This document shows, piece by piece, positions 27,361-36,245 of a stretch of DNA of 64,000 nt. The DNA lies in assembly GCA_963828215.1 (NCBI GenBank), contig CAWHFO010000087.1, positions 1 through 64,000 of the forward strand, written 5' to 3'. This stretch comes from CAVTJL01 sp963828215. Its GTDB lineage: Bacteria > Pseudomonadota > Alphaproteobacteria > Geminicoccales > Geminicoccaceae. Below the pieces are notes generated by a model that was given only the letters and a program-made list of their open reading frames with translations, searched no databases and was not told where the DNA came from. Position 1 is the stretch's first letter; each line of letters begins with the position of its first letter. The position numbers were made by a program, and so were the translations under genes.

Positions 27361-27427
27361 CTCAACTGGATAGAGCACCAGACTACGGATCTGGGGGTTG
27401 GGAGTTCGAATCTCTCCGGGCGCGCCA
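27351..27427 (+). tRNA. tRNA-Arg (anticodon ACG)
   Basis: 77 bases. Acceptor stem GCGCCCG pairs with CGGGCGC at 27417-27423, discriminator G, then encoded CCA. D-arm TAGCTCAACTGGATAGAGCA; anticodon stem CCAGA/TCTGG with loop CTACGGA, anticodon ACG; T-loop GTTCGAATC. The A34 is expected to be edited to inosine by TadA, reading CGU, CGC and CGA. Confidence 0.96.
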
Positions 27428-27806
27428 ACAGAATCAATAGCCCGAACCGGGCACCGTCCCGCTTTGATCCTGGCGGCTCCGGGCTGTCGTCGAGGTGATC
27501 CTCGGCGGAGCTCCGGGCATTTCCGCAGTCCGCCGCCCGCGACCGCGCCGCCGCTGGACTGGCTGGTCGGGGTTGGCTATGGCTCGGTCCGACCGTGCCC
27601 GCAGCGTTCGAACGCTCCCTGCTGTGGCAGAATGACTTGGCGGTGGTGATGTTGCTGGTCTGCTCTCCTGGCAAGCCCGAGAGCCGGATCGTCTCGACGG
27701 GGCACCTTCCGCGGTTCCGACGAGGTGCGCACCGGCGGCGAGGCGTCTTGCCGTCGCATCTGGCGATCGCCGCGCTGGACGGGCGCGGGCGCCCTGATCA
27801 CCTGCC
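27428..27806. other. Region between tRNA-Arg and the Mrp operon
   Basis: No conserved gene, RNA or repeat is recognised. A possible leader for the Mrp operon lies at its right end. Open frames here are short and have no family features. Confidence 0.4.
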
Positions 27807-28325
27807 GTGAGTAGGCTCGGCATTCCGCGCGGTGCCGCCGGCACGGCGCCGTCGGTCTTGCTTCGCGCGGCGGGGTTCCTGGGACTTTGGCTCGTCCTCT
27901 TCGGTGCCGCGCCCGCCGGTCTTCCCGTGGGGCTGGCGGCCGCGGTGGCGGCGACCTGGGCGAGCCTGTTCCTCCTGCCGCCGGGGGCGGCGCGGGCGCG
28001 ACCCGGCGCCTCGGCTCGCCTCGTGCTGCGTTTCACCTGGCGGTCCGTCGTTGCCGGCGTGGATGTGGCGCGGCGCGCTCTCGACCCTCGCCTGCCGTTG
28101 CAGCCCGGCTTCGTGACCTGTCCGGTGACGCTGGCGGCGGGGCCGGCGCGCCAGGCGTTCCGTCTCCTGTCGAGCCTGCAGCCGGGAACATTGCCGATCG
28201 GTCCGGACGAGGACGGCATGCTGACCGTCCACTGCCTCGACACGACGCAGCCCGTGGCGGCGCAGATGGCCCACGAAGAAGCGCTGCTGGCCCAGGCTCT
28301 GGGCACGGGTGCCGGCGATGACTGA
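27807..28325 (+). CDS. mnhE: Mrp-type cation/proton antiporter subunit E
   Basis: 172 residues. Two N-terminal membrane segments (AAGFLGLWLVLFGAAPAGLP and AAAVAATWASLFLLP) precede the soluble MnhE domain with FTWRSVVAGVDVARRALDP, LSSLQPGTLP and MLTVHCLD. MrpE is a small subunit needed for assembly or activity of the Mrp complex. The GTG at 27807 is the most likely start and places it first in the operon. Its last codons overlap the F gene by eight bases. Confidence 0.88.
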   Translation: MSRLGIPRGAAGTAPSVLLRAAGFLGLWLVLFGAAPAGLPVGLAAAVAATWASLFLLPPGAARARPGASARLVLRFTWRSVVAGVDVARRALDPRLPLQPGFVTCPVTLAAGPARQAFRLLSSLQPGTLPIGPDEDGMLTVHCLDTTQPVAAQMAHEEALLAQALGTGAGDD

Positions 28326-28602
28326 GTTCCTTCTCGCCGCCGCCCTCTTCGTGCTGGCCATGATGGCGGTGGGCTTGGTCCGCGTCCTGCGCGCGCGCGG
28401 AAATGCGGATCGGATGATGGCGGCGCAGCTGCTCGCGACCGGCGGAATCGGGACCTTGCTGCTGCTGGCCGCGGCCACCGGCGTGCCGGCGATCGTCGAC
28501 GTCGCCCTGATCCTGGCGCTGCTCGGCGCCTTCGCCTCGGTCGCGCTCGTCAAGGGCGCGCCGTCGGCTGTCGGCGGCTCCGAGCCGTCCGGCCCGTCAT
28601 GA
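28318..28602 (+). CDS. mnhF: Mrp-type antiporter subunit F
   Basis: 94 residues with three membrane helices: LLAAALFVLAMMAVGLVRVL, the segment around ATGGIGTLLLLAAAT, and VALILALLGAFASVALVKG. The small polar motif GNADRMMAAQLL between helices 1 and 2 is typical of MrpF (R-G-P-D-R-V-A-A-L). Start ATG at 28318 overlaps the end of E; its stop overlaps the G start (ATGA). Confidence 0.9.
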   Translation: MTEFLLAAALFVLAMMAVGLVRVLRARGNADRMMAAQLLATGGIGTLLLLAAATGVPAIVDVALILALLGAFASVALVKGAPSAVGGSEPSGPS

Positions 28603-28893
28603 GCGCGTCGCTGGACATTCTCACCGTCGTCGCGGTCACCGCCGGCGCTTTTTTCTTCTTGGCCGGGACGGTCGGGCTGCTGCGCTTTCCCGACACGCTC
28701 AGCCGCCTCCACGCGCTGACGAAAGCGGACAATCTCGGCCTCGGCCTGTTGGTGCTGGGCCTGCTGCCACAGGCGGCGGGCCCGCTGGCCGGGCTGAAGC
28801 TCGTGGTCATCTGGCTCCTGGTGCTGGTGGCCGGGAGCGACGGTCGCCCAGCTGATCGGGCAGGTGGTGCTGGGCGCCAGGCGACGGCCGTGA
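28599..28893 (+). CDS. mnhG: Mrp-type antiporter subunit G (one frameshift)
   Basis: About 98 residues. GAFFFLAGTVGLLRFPDTLSRLHALTKADNLG is the MnhG/PhaG signature, and a final helix LKLVVIWLLVLVAG follows. A single-base insertion near 28840 breaks the frame. In the next frame the protein ends ATVAQLIGQVVLGARRRP with a stop at 28893 that overlaps the GTG start of the next gene. Without this correction the G frame would run on into the next gene as a false fusion. Confidence 0.88.
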
Positions 28894-29831
28894 CCGCGAC
28901 GCTCGCCCTCGACGTCGCCCTGGCGGTGCTGATCCTGGCCTTGGCGTCGTGGATCACCTTGGTGAAGGACGCGTTCGCCGCGGTGGTGGGCTACCTCGTC
29001 TACGGGCTGCTGCTGGCGCTCGTCTGGGTGCGTCTCGCGGCGGTGGACGTGGCCATGACCGAGGCCGCGATCGGCGGCGGGGTGACGGGGGTCCTCCTGC
29101 TCGGTGCGGTGGCGCGCCTGCCCGGCGCCGGCGCGGCCGGCGAGCCAACGGGTCCGGCCCAGCGCGTCGCGGCGGCGATCCTTTCGCTCCTGGTCACGGG
29201 CGGGATCGCGGCCGGCGTGCTGATGCTGCCGGACCCGGCGCCCACGCTGGCGCCGCTGGCGGCGGGCGGCCTGCCCGCGACGGGTGTCGGCAATCCGGTC
29301 ACCGCGACCTTGATGGCCTATCGGGCCGTCGACACGATGCTCGAGAAGGTGGTGCTCGTGCTGGCGCTCCTGGGCGTGTGGTCGCTGGCGCCGGATCGCT
29401 TCTGGGGTGGCAGGCCGGGGCTCCGCTATCCGCTGGACCGGGACGGCGTTCTGGCCTTCCTCGCCCGGCTTCTGATACCGGTCGGCATCCTCGTCGGTAC
29501 CTATGTGCTCTGGGTCAGCGCCGACGAGCCCGGAGGCGCGTTCCAGGGCGGCACGATCCTCGCCGCCATGTGGATTCTCGCGATGATGGCCGGCCTGACC
29601 GAGGCGCCGCCGGTGAGCGGGCGTAGGCTTCGCCTGGTCCTGGTCGTCGGGGCAGCCGTGTTCGTGGCGGTCGGCCTCGCGGGCTTCGCCATGGCGGGCG
29701 CCTTCCTCGCCTACCCCCCGGCATTCGCGAAGCCGCTCATCCTCGCGATCGAGGTGCCGGCGACGCTCTCGGTCGCCGCAGCGCTCGGCATGCTGACGGC
29801 GGGGCCGCCCGAGCGGACGCCGGAGCGATGA
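28890..29831 (+). CDS. Mrp antiporter: MrpA C-terminal (DUF4040/MbhD-E-like) domain fused to subunit B
   Basis: 313 residues. The first part (LVKDAFAAVVGYLVYGLLLALVWVRLAAVDVAMTEAAIG) is the DUF4040/MbhD domain that in classical Mrp is the tail of the large MrpA. An MbhE-like pair of helices follows (TLMAYRAVDTMLEKVVLVLALLGVW). The second half is MnhB (LLIPVGILVGTYVLWVSADEPGGAFQGGTILAA). The split of MrpA and joining of its tail to B is a known variant architecture. The GTG start at 28890 lies in the G stop; the stop overlaps C by four bases. Confidence 0.87.
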   Translation: MTATLALDVALAVLILALASWITLVKDAFAAVVGYLVYGLLLALVWVRLAAVDVAMTEAAIGGGVTGVLLLGAVARLPGAGAAGEPTGPAQRVAAAILSLLVTGGIAAGVLMLPDPAPTLAPLAAGGLPATGVGNPVTATLMAYRAVDTMLEKVVLVLALLGVWSLAPDRFWGGRPGLRYPLDRDGVLAFLARLLIPVGILVGTYVLWVSADEPGGAFQGGTILAAMWILAMMAGLTEAPPVSGRRLRLVLVVGAAVFVAVGLAGFAMAGAFLAYPPAFAKPLILAIEVPATLSVAAALGMLTAGPPERTPER

Positions 29832-30172
29832 GCGCCGCGACGCTGTTCGGCTTCCTGGGCGCGGCGCTCGTAGGCCTCGGCCTCTTCGGACTGATCGTTC
29901 AGCCTCACCCGCTGCGCAAGCTCCTGGCGTTCAACCTCATCGGTGGCGGTGTCTTCATCCTCTTCGGCGTGGTCGCCCGAAGGGGTGCCGCTGGCGCCAT
30001 GGGTGCCGATCCGGTGCCGCAGGCGATGGTCATCACCGGCCTCGTCGTCGCGTTCGCGGCAACGGCGCTCGGGGTGGCGCTGGTGGTGCGGCTGGCTCGG
30101 GAGACGGGCTCTGCGGACCGCCGTGCCGAGGAGCCGACGCAGGCCGCTGGCGATGGGGCCGACCCGCGATGA
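29828..30172 (+). CDS. mnhC: Mrp-type antiporter subunit C (NuoK-like)
   Basis: 114 residues, three helices: LFGFLGAALVGLGLFGLIV, LLAFNLIGGGVFILFGVVA and AMVITGLVVAFAATALGVALVVRL. The pattern PHPLRKLLAFNLI and DPVPQAMVITGLVVA is conserved in MnhC and in NuoK of complex I. The C-terminal tail is hydrophilic and variable. It overlaps both neighbours by ATGA junctions. Confidence 0.92.
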   Translation: MSAATLFGFLGAALVGLGLFGLIVQPHPLRKLLAFNLIGGGVFILFGVVARRGAAGAMGADPVPQAMVITGLVVAFAATALGVALVVRLARETGSADRRAEEPTQAAGDGADPR

Positions 30173-31687
30173 GCGAGGCTGCCGGCCTCGGAGAGGCCCC
30201 CGGCTTTCTGCTCGTGCTGGCGCTCGTCCTGCCCGCGGCCGGCGTCCTGCTGTCGGTGGTGGTGGGCGGCCGTCATGCCGAACGGGTCGTGCTGGCCTAC
30301 CTGCCGATCGGGGTGGCCCTCGCGCTGGCGATCCTGTCGGGCGTCTGGCGGACGGGCGCCGCCCTGACCTACATCCTCGGCAACTGGAAGCCGCCGCTGG
30401 GCGTGGCCCTGCGCGCGGACGGCCTGTCGGCGGCCATGCTCGTCATGACGGCCGTGGTGATCTGCGCCACGGGCCTGTACGCGCGGGCCGACTACGGCAC
30501 GGCGCGCGGATCGCCCGAGGCGCGGGCGCCCACCGTCTTCTGGATCCTCCTCCTGGCGCTCTGGGGGGCGATGAACGCCGTCTTCCTCGGCGACGACCTC
30601 TTCAATCTCTACGTGGCTCTCGAGCTGCTGACGTTCGCCGCGGTGCCGCTGGTCTGCCTGGACGGCCGCGCCGAGACCCTGGCGGCGGCACTTCGCTATC
30701 TGCTGATCGCCCTGGTGGGCTCCATCCTCTATCTCTCGGGCGTGGCTCTGCTCTACGGCGCCTACGGCACGCTCGACATCGTGCTTCTGTCGGAGCGCGT
30801 CCACGGCGACCCGGCCACATGGGCCGCGGCAGCGCTCATGACGGTCGGGCTCGCGGCCAAGACCGCGCTTTTCCCCCTCCATGTCTGGCTGCCCCCCGCG
30901 CACGCGGGCGCCCCGCCGGCGGCCAGCGCCGTGCTCTCGGCGCTGGTGGTCAAGGCATCCTTCTTCCTGATCGTCAGGCTGTGGTTCGACGTGATGCCGG
31001 GGCTGCTCACGCCGATCGCCGGGCAGCTCCTGGCCGCTCTGGGTGCGGGCGCCATCCTCGTGGGCGGCGTATCGGCTCTCCGGCAGGCGCGCCTGAAGCT
31101 GCTCATCGCCTACTCGACGGTGGCCCAGATCGGGTATCTGTTCCTCGTCTTCCCGCTCGCCGGCTACGGCTCGGCAGTGCCGTGGGGTGCCATCGCCTGG
31201 ACCGGCGGCGTGCTCCAGCTCATGTCGCACGCCTTCGCCAAGGCCGCGATGTTCATGGCGGCGGGCCTGATCGGCGCCACGCTCGGCCACGACCGCATCG
31301 CCGGGCTCGGTGGCATCGGGCGGGTGCTGCCGATGACGGTGATCGCCTTCGCGCTGGGCGGGCTGTCCTTGATGGGCGTGCCGTGGAGCGGCGGCTTCAT
31401 GGCCAAATGGCTGTTGCTCCGGGCGTCGATCGAGAGCGGCCAGTGGTGGTGGGCGCTGGTGATCCTGGGCGGAGGGCTGCTGGCCGGCGGGTATGTCTTT
31501 CGCGTGCTGGCCCCGGCAGTGGGCGGGCGCGGAGACGCCCCAGCTGCTGCGCCCGCCGGCGCGGAGCAGGGAGGCCGTGGTTCTGGCGCTGGCCCTGCTC
31601 TCGGTGCTGCTCGGTCTCGTCCCGCTCGCCAAGCTCGGCGTCCTGCAGATCGGCCGTCTGCACGTGGCGGAGGCGAGCCTCCCTTGA
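30169..31687 (+). CDS. mnhD: Mrp-type antiporter subunit D (NuoM/N-like proton-conducting subunit; one frameshift)
   Basis: About 505 residues, some 14 helices. NAVFLGDDLFNLYVALELLTF holds the conserved TM5 glutamate; GLAAKTALFPLHVWLPPAHAGAPPAASAVLSALVVKA holds the TM7 and TM8 lysines of the proton path; AYSTVAQIGYLF and LSLMGVPWSGGFMAKW follow. A single-base indel near 31520 shifts the C-terminus; the continuing frame ends PLAKLGVLQIGRLHVAEASLP at 31687. Its role is ion translocation in the Mrp complex. Confidence 0.92.
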
Positions 31688-31700
31688 GCCCGGGCCCGCC

Positions 31701-33336
31701 ATGACCCTCTCCGCCACGCTGCTCGCCGCGACCCTGGGCCTTCCGGTCCTGATGCTGGCGGCCTGCATCTCCGGCAGCGTTCGAGAGCGCATGATGGCGT
31801 GGCTGTGGCTGGCGCCCGTGCCGGCGCTGGCTCGCAGCATTCTTCTCGGTCGACGGGCCGCCGCTAGTGCTGGAGCTGCCGCTGCTCAGGGTGATGCTTG
31901 CGCTCGATCTGCCCGGCGCCATCCTGCTGGGGGTGGCGGCGCTGCTCTGGATCGGCGCCGGTGCCTACGCCAGGACCTACCTCCGGGGCACGCCCCATGG
32001 CGGGCGGTTCGCCGAGTTCTGGCTGATGACGCTCACGGGCAGCCTCGGCGTCTTCATGGCCGCCGATCTGGGCAGCTTCTACGTGCTCTTTGCCCTGGTC
32101 AGTCTCGCCGCCTACGGGCTGGTCCTGCACGACGGCACGCCGCGAGCCCGGCGCGCCAGCACGATCTATCTCGAGCTCGCGGTCGCGGGCGAGGTCTTCC
32201 TCCTCATGGCCTTCGTTCTGCTGGCGACGGCGACGCCGGGCGAGGACCTGCTGATCGGGCATGTCGTGGCGGCGCTTCCAGGCTCGCCGTGGCGCGCCGC
32301 GACCATGGTCCTGCTCATCGCCGGGTTCGGCCTCAAGGCGGGGCTGGTGCCGCTTCACGTCTGGCTGCCGATCGCGCACCCGGCGGCGCCGATGCCCGCC
32401 TCGGCGGTGCTCAGCGGTGCCATCATCAAGGCCGGCGTCATCGGGCTGATCCGCTTCATGCCGCTCGGCGCGGCGCTGTCCGGCTGGGGAGCGGCCCTGG
32501 CCACGATCGGGCTCGTGACCGCCTTCTACGGCGTCGCCATAGGGATCACCCAGGCCAACCCGAAGACGGTGCTGGCCTATTCGAGCGTCAGCCAGATGGG
32601 GCTGGTCGCCACCGTGCTCGGCATGGGCCTGGCGGCCGGCGACGGGCACAGCGCGATCGACGCCGCCTACCTCGCCGCACACCACGTCCTCGCCAAGGGC
32701 GCTCTCTTCCTCGTCGTCGGCGTGGCCGCCTCGACGGGCTCGAGGCGTCTCTGGACGGTCCTCCTGCCGGCGGCGGTGCTGGCGCTGGGCATGGGAGGGC
32801 TGCCGCTCACCGGCGGCGCCTTGGCGAAGCTGGCCGTGAAGACGTCGCTTGGCTACGGGATCGTCGGGACTCTCGCCTCCCTGTCGGCTGCGGGGACCAC
32901 ACTTCTCATGCTGCACTTCCTGCAGCGCCTCGTGCCGACCGCCGCCGAGGATCGGGATGCGGCGGCGCCCGCGGGGCTGACCTTGCCCTGGCTGGGGGTG
33001 GCCGCCGCAGCCATCGCGGTGCCCTGGGCGCTCTACCCGGTCGCTACGGGTGGCAGCCTGGCCGAGCCGCTGGGCCTCGCCGCGCTCTGGTCCTCGCTCT
33101 GGCCGGTACTGCTCGGCGCGGCGCTCTTCGCCGGGTTGCGGCGCTGGGGGCGGCATCTGCCGCGCGTGCCCGAGGGCGACATCGTCATCATGGGCGAGGG
33201 CGCCTCGCGCGTGGCGCTGGTCTGCGCCGAGGCGGTCGAGCGCGTGGACCGGACCCTGCGCCCATGGCCGAGCATCGGCCTGTCGCTTCTCGCCATCACC
33301 GTCCTTCTGGGCGCGGCACTCCTGGCCGGCCGCTGA
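31701..33336 (+). CDS. Second NuoL/M-type proton-conducting subunit of the Mrp operon (one frameshift)
   Basis: About 545 residues. The start ATG at 31701 gives MTLSATLLAATLGLPVLMLA; an indel near 31840 moves to the frame with LLGVAALLWIGAGAYARTYL. Core motifs: FGLKAGLVPLHVWLPIAHPAAPMPASAVLSGAIIKAG (translocation lysines) and LAYSSVSQMGLV. The glutamate usually found in TM5 is not evident (DLGSFYVLFALVSLAAYG), unlike in the neighbouring D gene. It may replace the NuoL-like half of MrpA, which is otherwise missing. It ends the operon and converges on the P450-like gene. Confidence 0.87.
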
Positions 33337-33360
33337 TCGCTCTCGGCCGGCCGCCGCGGA

Positions 33361-34922
33361 TCAGGCTGGCCTGGTGAAGCCGATATCGTCCTCGATCACG
33401 GCATTCGGCCCGATCGGAACCCGTCCCGGATTGGGCAGGTTGAGCTTGTGAAACGTGATCTTGTCCCGCCATACCTTGCGGAGAAAGTCCTCGAAGACCT
33501 GGATCGTCAGCTGCTCCCCGGGCAGCGCCGGTAGCCGAAGCCGAAGGGCGCGAATCCCGCATAGTCGCAGACCGGCAATGGCTTGCCGTCGACGACGCCG
33601 AAGACGGTGCCGAAGCCGCTGTTGGCCAGCCCGGCCTTCCTGCCATCGCTGACATCGAAGGTCGTCAGATCGAAGGGACACCGGGGAAAGCCGATCTGCT
33701 GGCCTTGGCCAGGTCGATCTGGGCGCTGGTCGGCACGCTGCGATAGCGATCGGGGTCGAACTGCAGCGGGTTGGTCCAGTGTCTCGGATCGAAGCTGGTC
33801 GAGGTATGCGGGGTGCTGATGTAGCTGTGCCGCTCGTAGGGAACGCCGAACTGCGCGAAGGGCGAGCCGCCATAGGCGGACTGCCTCGCGTCCTCGATCG
33901 CCGAGATGCTGCCGCCGTTCGGCGAGATGGTGCGGAACAGCTCCATGACGAACAGCTCGAGTGGCGTGTAGGGCTCGCCCTTGGCGTTGTCGAAGTCGCC
34001 GCTCATCGTCTTCTCGAAGGACGCGCGCACGTCGGGATCGCCGCCGTCCTGGCTCAGGCGCGACATGATGCCGAAGATCGTGTTGCCCCACTGGCTCAGC
34101 GCGACAAAGTTGTGAAAGCACTCGAAGACCACGTCTTTCTTGCTGAAGTGCTCGCCGTTCCCAGCATTCTTCAACCAGTAGTAGGCCATGGTCTTTTCGG
34201 GATCCGCAACCTGCCCCTTGGCGACGTCGTCCAGCCGCTCGTCGATCCACGCTCTTCAGCGGGTCGAGCAGCGCGCGAACGGCCATGTAGTTCTCGTAAA
34301 CGATCGGCTGCATCGGGTCGCGGAACGCGAGGACCGTATTGAAGCTCTCGCCGATCGTCCGGACCATGGGCGGAATGGCGTCACCTTTCACGCCGAGGTG
34401 GAGGTCCCAGTAGATGTCGAAATAGTAGTCCAGATAGTGCCGCATGAACGGCTTGCCAGCGAACTGCGGATCCATCAGCTGGTCGAAAAACGCGATGACC
34501 TTGTCGCCGTACATCGGCTGATAAAGATCCGGCGTGACCGCGGACATGTAGATGCGCTTGCGAAGATTGTCATCGCCCCGCTTCTCCAGCCCTTGGAGGA
34601 ACACGGTCACGCCCTCCTCGGGAGTCGGCCCCCAGTCCTCGTAGATCAGCCCCCAGAGATCGGCCGGCAGCGCGTTCTCCTTCGTGAGGGTGACGTCGAT
34701 CATCGGCAGGGCCGGCCGCTCGCCCTCGTAGAAGCTGGTCAGGAAGAACGGGATGACTGCATTCTCCACGTAGGCGCGGTCGAAATTGCCGGGGATCGAG
34801 GCACGAAACCGCGCCACGGCGGCTGCGATGTCGCCGTCGGCACGTCGCGCGGCCGACGCCCCTTTGGACACGAGTCCCGCTGCGGCCGCCGCGGCGCCCG
34901 TCAGTACTGCTCGTCGTTCCAT
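33361..34922 (-). CDS. Exported cytochrome P450-like protein, frame-disrupted
   Basis: Joined length about 520 residues over three frame changes (near 34250, 33670 and 33530). The N-terminus MERRAVLTGAAAAAAGLVSKGASA is a twin-arginine-type signal peptide. The C-terminus carries the P450 heme loop FAPFGFGYRRCPGEQL with its thiolate Cys and the following helix VFEDFLRKVWRD. VVFECFHNFVALSQWGNTIFG occupies the I-helix place without the usual acid-threonine pair, so O2 activation is doubtful; hydroperoxide chemistry is possible. P450s are nearly always cytoplasmic or membrane-facing in bacteria, so export with heme is unusual. It lies 52 bases after arcA on the same strand. Substrate unknown. Confidence 0.75.
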
Positions 34923-34974
34923 GAGACGGTCCTCCCTAAACCGGTTAGGCCTCAGTATCATCGGGTCCGGCCGG

Positions 34975-36228
34975 CTAGGCCGGGTCGCGGATCAGCGGGC
35001 AGGTCATGCAGTGCCCGCCGCCTCGGCCGCGGCCGAGCTCGGCGCCGACGATCTCGATGACCTCGACGCCTTCCTTGCGCAGGGCCGTGTTGACCTCGAC
35101 GTTGCGGTCGTAGGCGAAGACCACGCCCGGCGAGACGGCGACGAGATTGTTGCCGCTGTCCCATTGCTGGCGCTCGCCGGCATAGGGGTCGCCGCCGGTC
35201 GCGACGATGCGCAGCTTCTTGAGGCCCATCGCTTCCGCGACCACGTCCGGGAACGGCTTTTTTTCCAGCGTGATCTCGATGCCGGTCGGGCCGCTGCCCG
35301 GGCGCAGGGAGATCGGGTGGATGCGGTCGACGATGTCGCGGAACACCGTCACCACGTCGCGGTCGGCGAAGGTGAAGACGGTGTCGAGGTGCATGGCGGC
35401 CCGGAGCTTGGGCATCGCGGCGGCGATGACGCGTGTCGCCGCACCCTTGGCGAACAGCTCCTTGGCCACCTGGGTGATCGCCTGGCGCGAGGTCCGCTCG
35501 CTCATCCCGATCAGCACGATGCCGTTGCCGGGGATCAGGACGTCGCCGCCCTCGAGAGTCGCGGAGCCGTGGTTGACGTCGGGGTCGCCCCACCAGACCT
35601 GGACGTTGGCGTCCTTGAAGCTCGGATGGAACTTGTAGATCGCCGTGGTGAGCAGCGTCTCCTCGTGCCGGGCCGGCCAGAAGAGCGGGTTGACGGTGAC
35701 GCCGCCATAAATCCAGCAGGTCGTGTCGCGCGTGTAGAGCGTGTTCGGGAGCGGCGGCAGCAGGTATTCGGCGGCGCCGGTCGCCTCGCGGACCATGGTG
35801 AGGTACTCGGACTGGTACTTGTCCGGCAGCTCGAGCGCCGAGAGACCGCCGATCATCACCTCGGCCAGCTTCCGCGAATCGAGGCTGTCGAGGAAGGCCC
35901 GGGTCTCGGCGACGAGGCCGAGGCCCACCTCGTTGGCCGTGATCTGCCGGTCCAGCAGCCACTTCTTGGCCTCGGCGTTGTCGAGCGTCTCGGCCAGCGC
36001 GTTGTGCATCTCGACGACCTCGACGCCGCGCTCGCGCATCTTGGTCATGAAGTCGAAATGGTCGCGCTTGGCGTTCTGCACCCACAGCACGTCGTCGAAC
36101 AGCAGCGAGTCGCAGTTGGAGGGCGTCAGGCGCGTGTGCGCCAGCCCCGGCGCGCAGACCAGCACCTTGCGGAGCTGGCCGACCTCCGAATGCACGCCGT
36201 ACTGGACGGCAGCACTGCCTTGAGACAT
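34975..36228 (-). CDS. arcA: Arginine deiminase
   Basis: 417 residues in one frame. EVGQLRKVLVCAPGLAH and LLFDDVLWVQNAKRDHFDF start the domain. YTRDTTCWIYGG, LEGGDVLIPGNGIVLIGMSERTS, AMHLDTVFTFADRD and the catalytic cysteine in GRGGGHCMTCPL are those of ArcA. Reaction: arginine to citrulline plus ammonia. The enzyme supports fermentative ATP synthesis when carbamate kinase is present, or acid resistance. arcB and arcC are not in the window. The start MSQGSAAVQYGVHSEVG at 36228 is 17 bases after the arcD stop, so the two are co-transcribed. Confidence 0.96.
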   Translation of the reverse strand: MSQGSAAVQYGVHSEVGQLRKVLVCAPGLAHTRLTPSNCDSLLFDDVLWVQNAKRDHFDFMTKMRERGVEVVEMHNALAETLDNAEAKKWLLDRQITANEVGLGLVAETRAFLDSLDSRKLAEVMIGGLSALELPDKYQSEYLTMVREATGAAEYLLPPLPNTLYTRDTTCWIYGGVTVNPLFWPARHEETLLTTAIYKFHPSFKDANVQVWWGDPDVNHGSATLEGGDVLIPGNGIVLIGMSERTSRQAITQVAKELFAKGAATRVIAAAMPKLRAAMHLDTVFTFADRDVVTVFRDIVDRIHPISLRPGSGPTGIEITLEKKPFPDVVAEAMGLKKLRIVATGGDPYAGERQQWDSGNNLVAVSPGVVFAYDRNVEVNTALRKEGVEVIEIVGAELGRGRGGGHCMTCPLIRDPA

Positions 36229-36245
36229 CTGGACCTCCCTAAGGA

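Noticed and set aside
29943..33377. Long plus-strand open frame of 1144 residues across the Mrp genes
   Set aside because: It is an arginine-rich out-of-frame reading; the antiporter subunits lie in the other frames.
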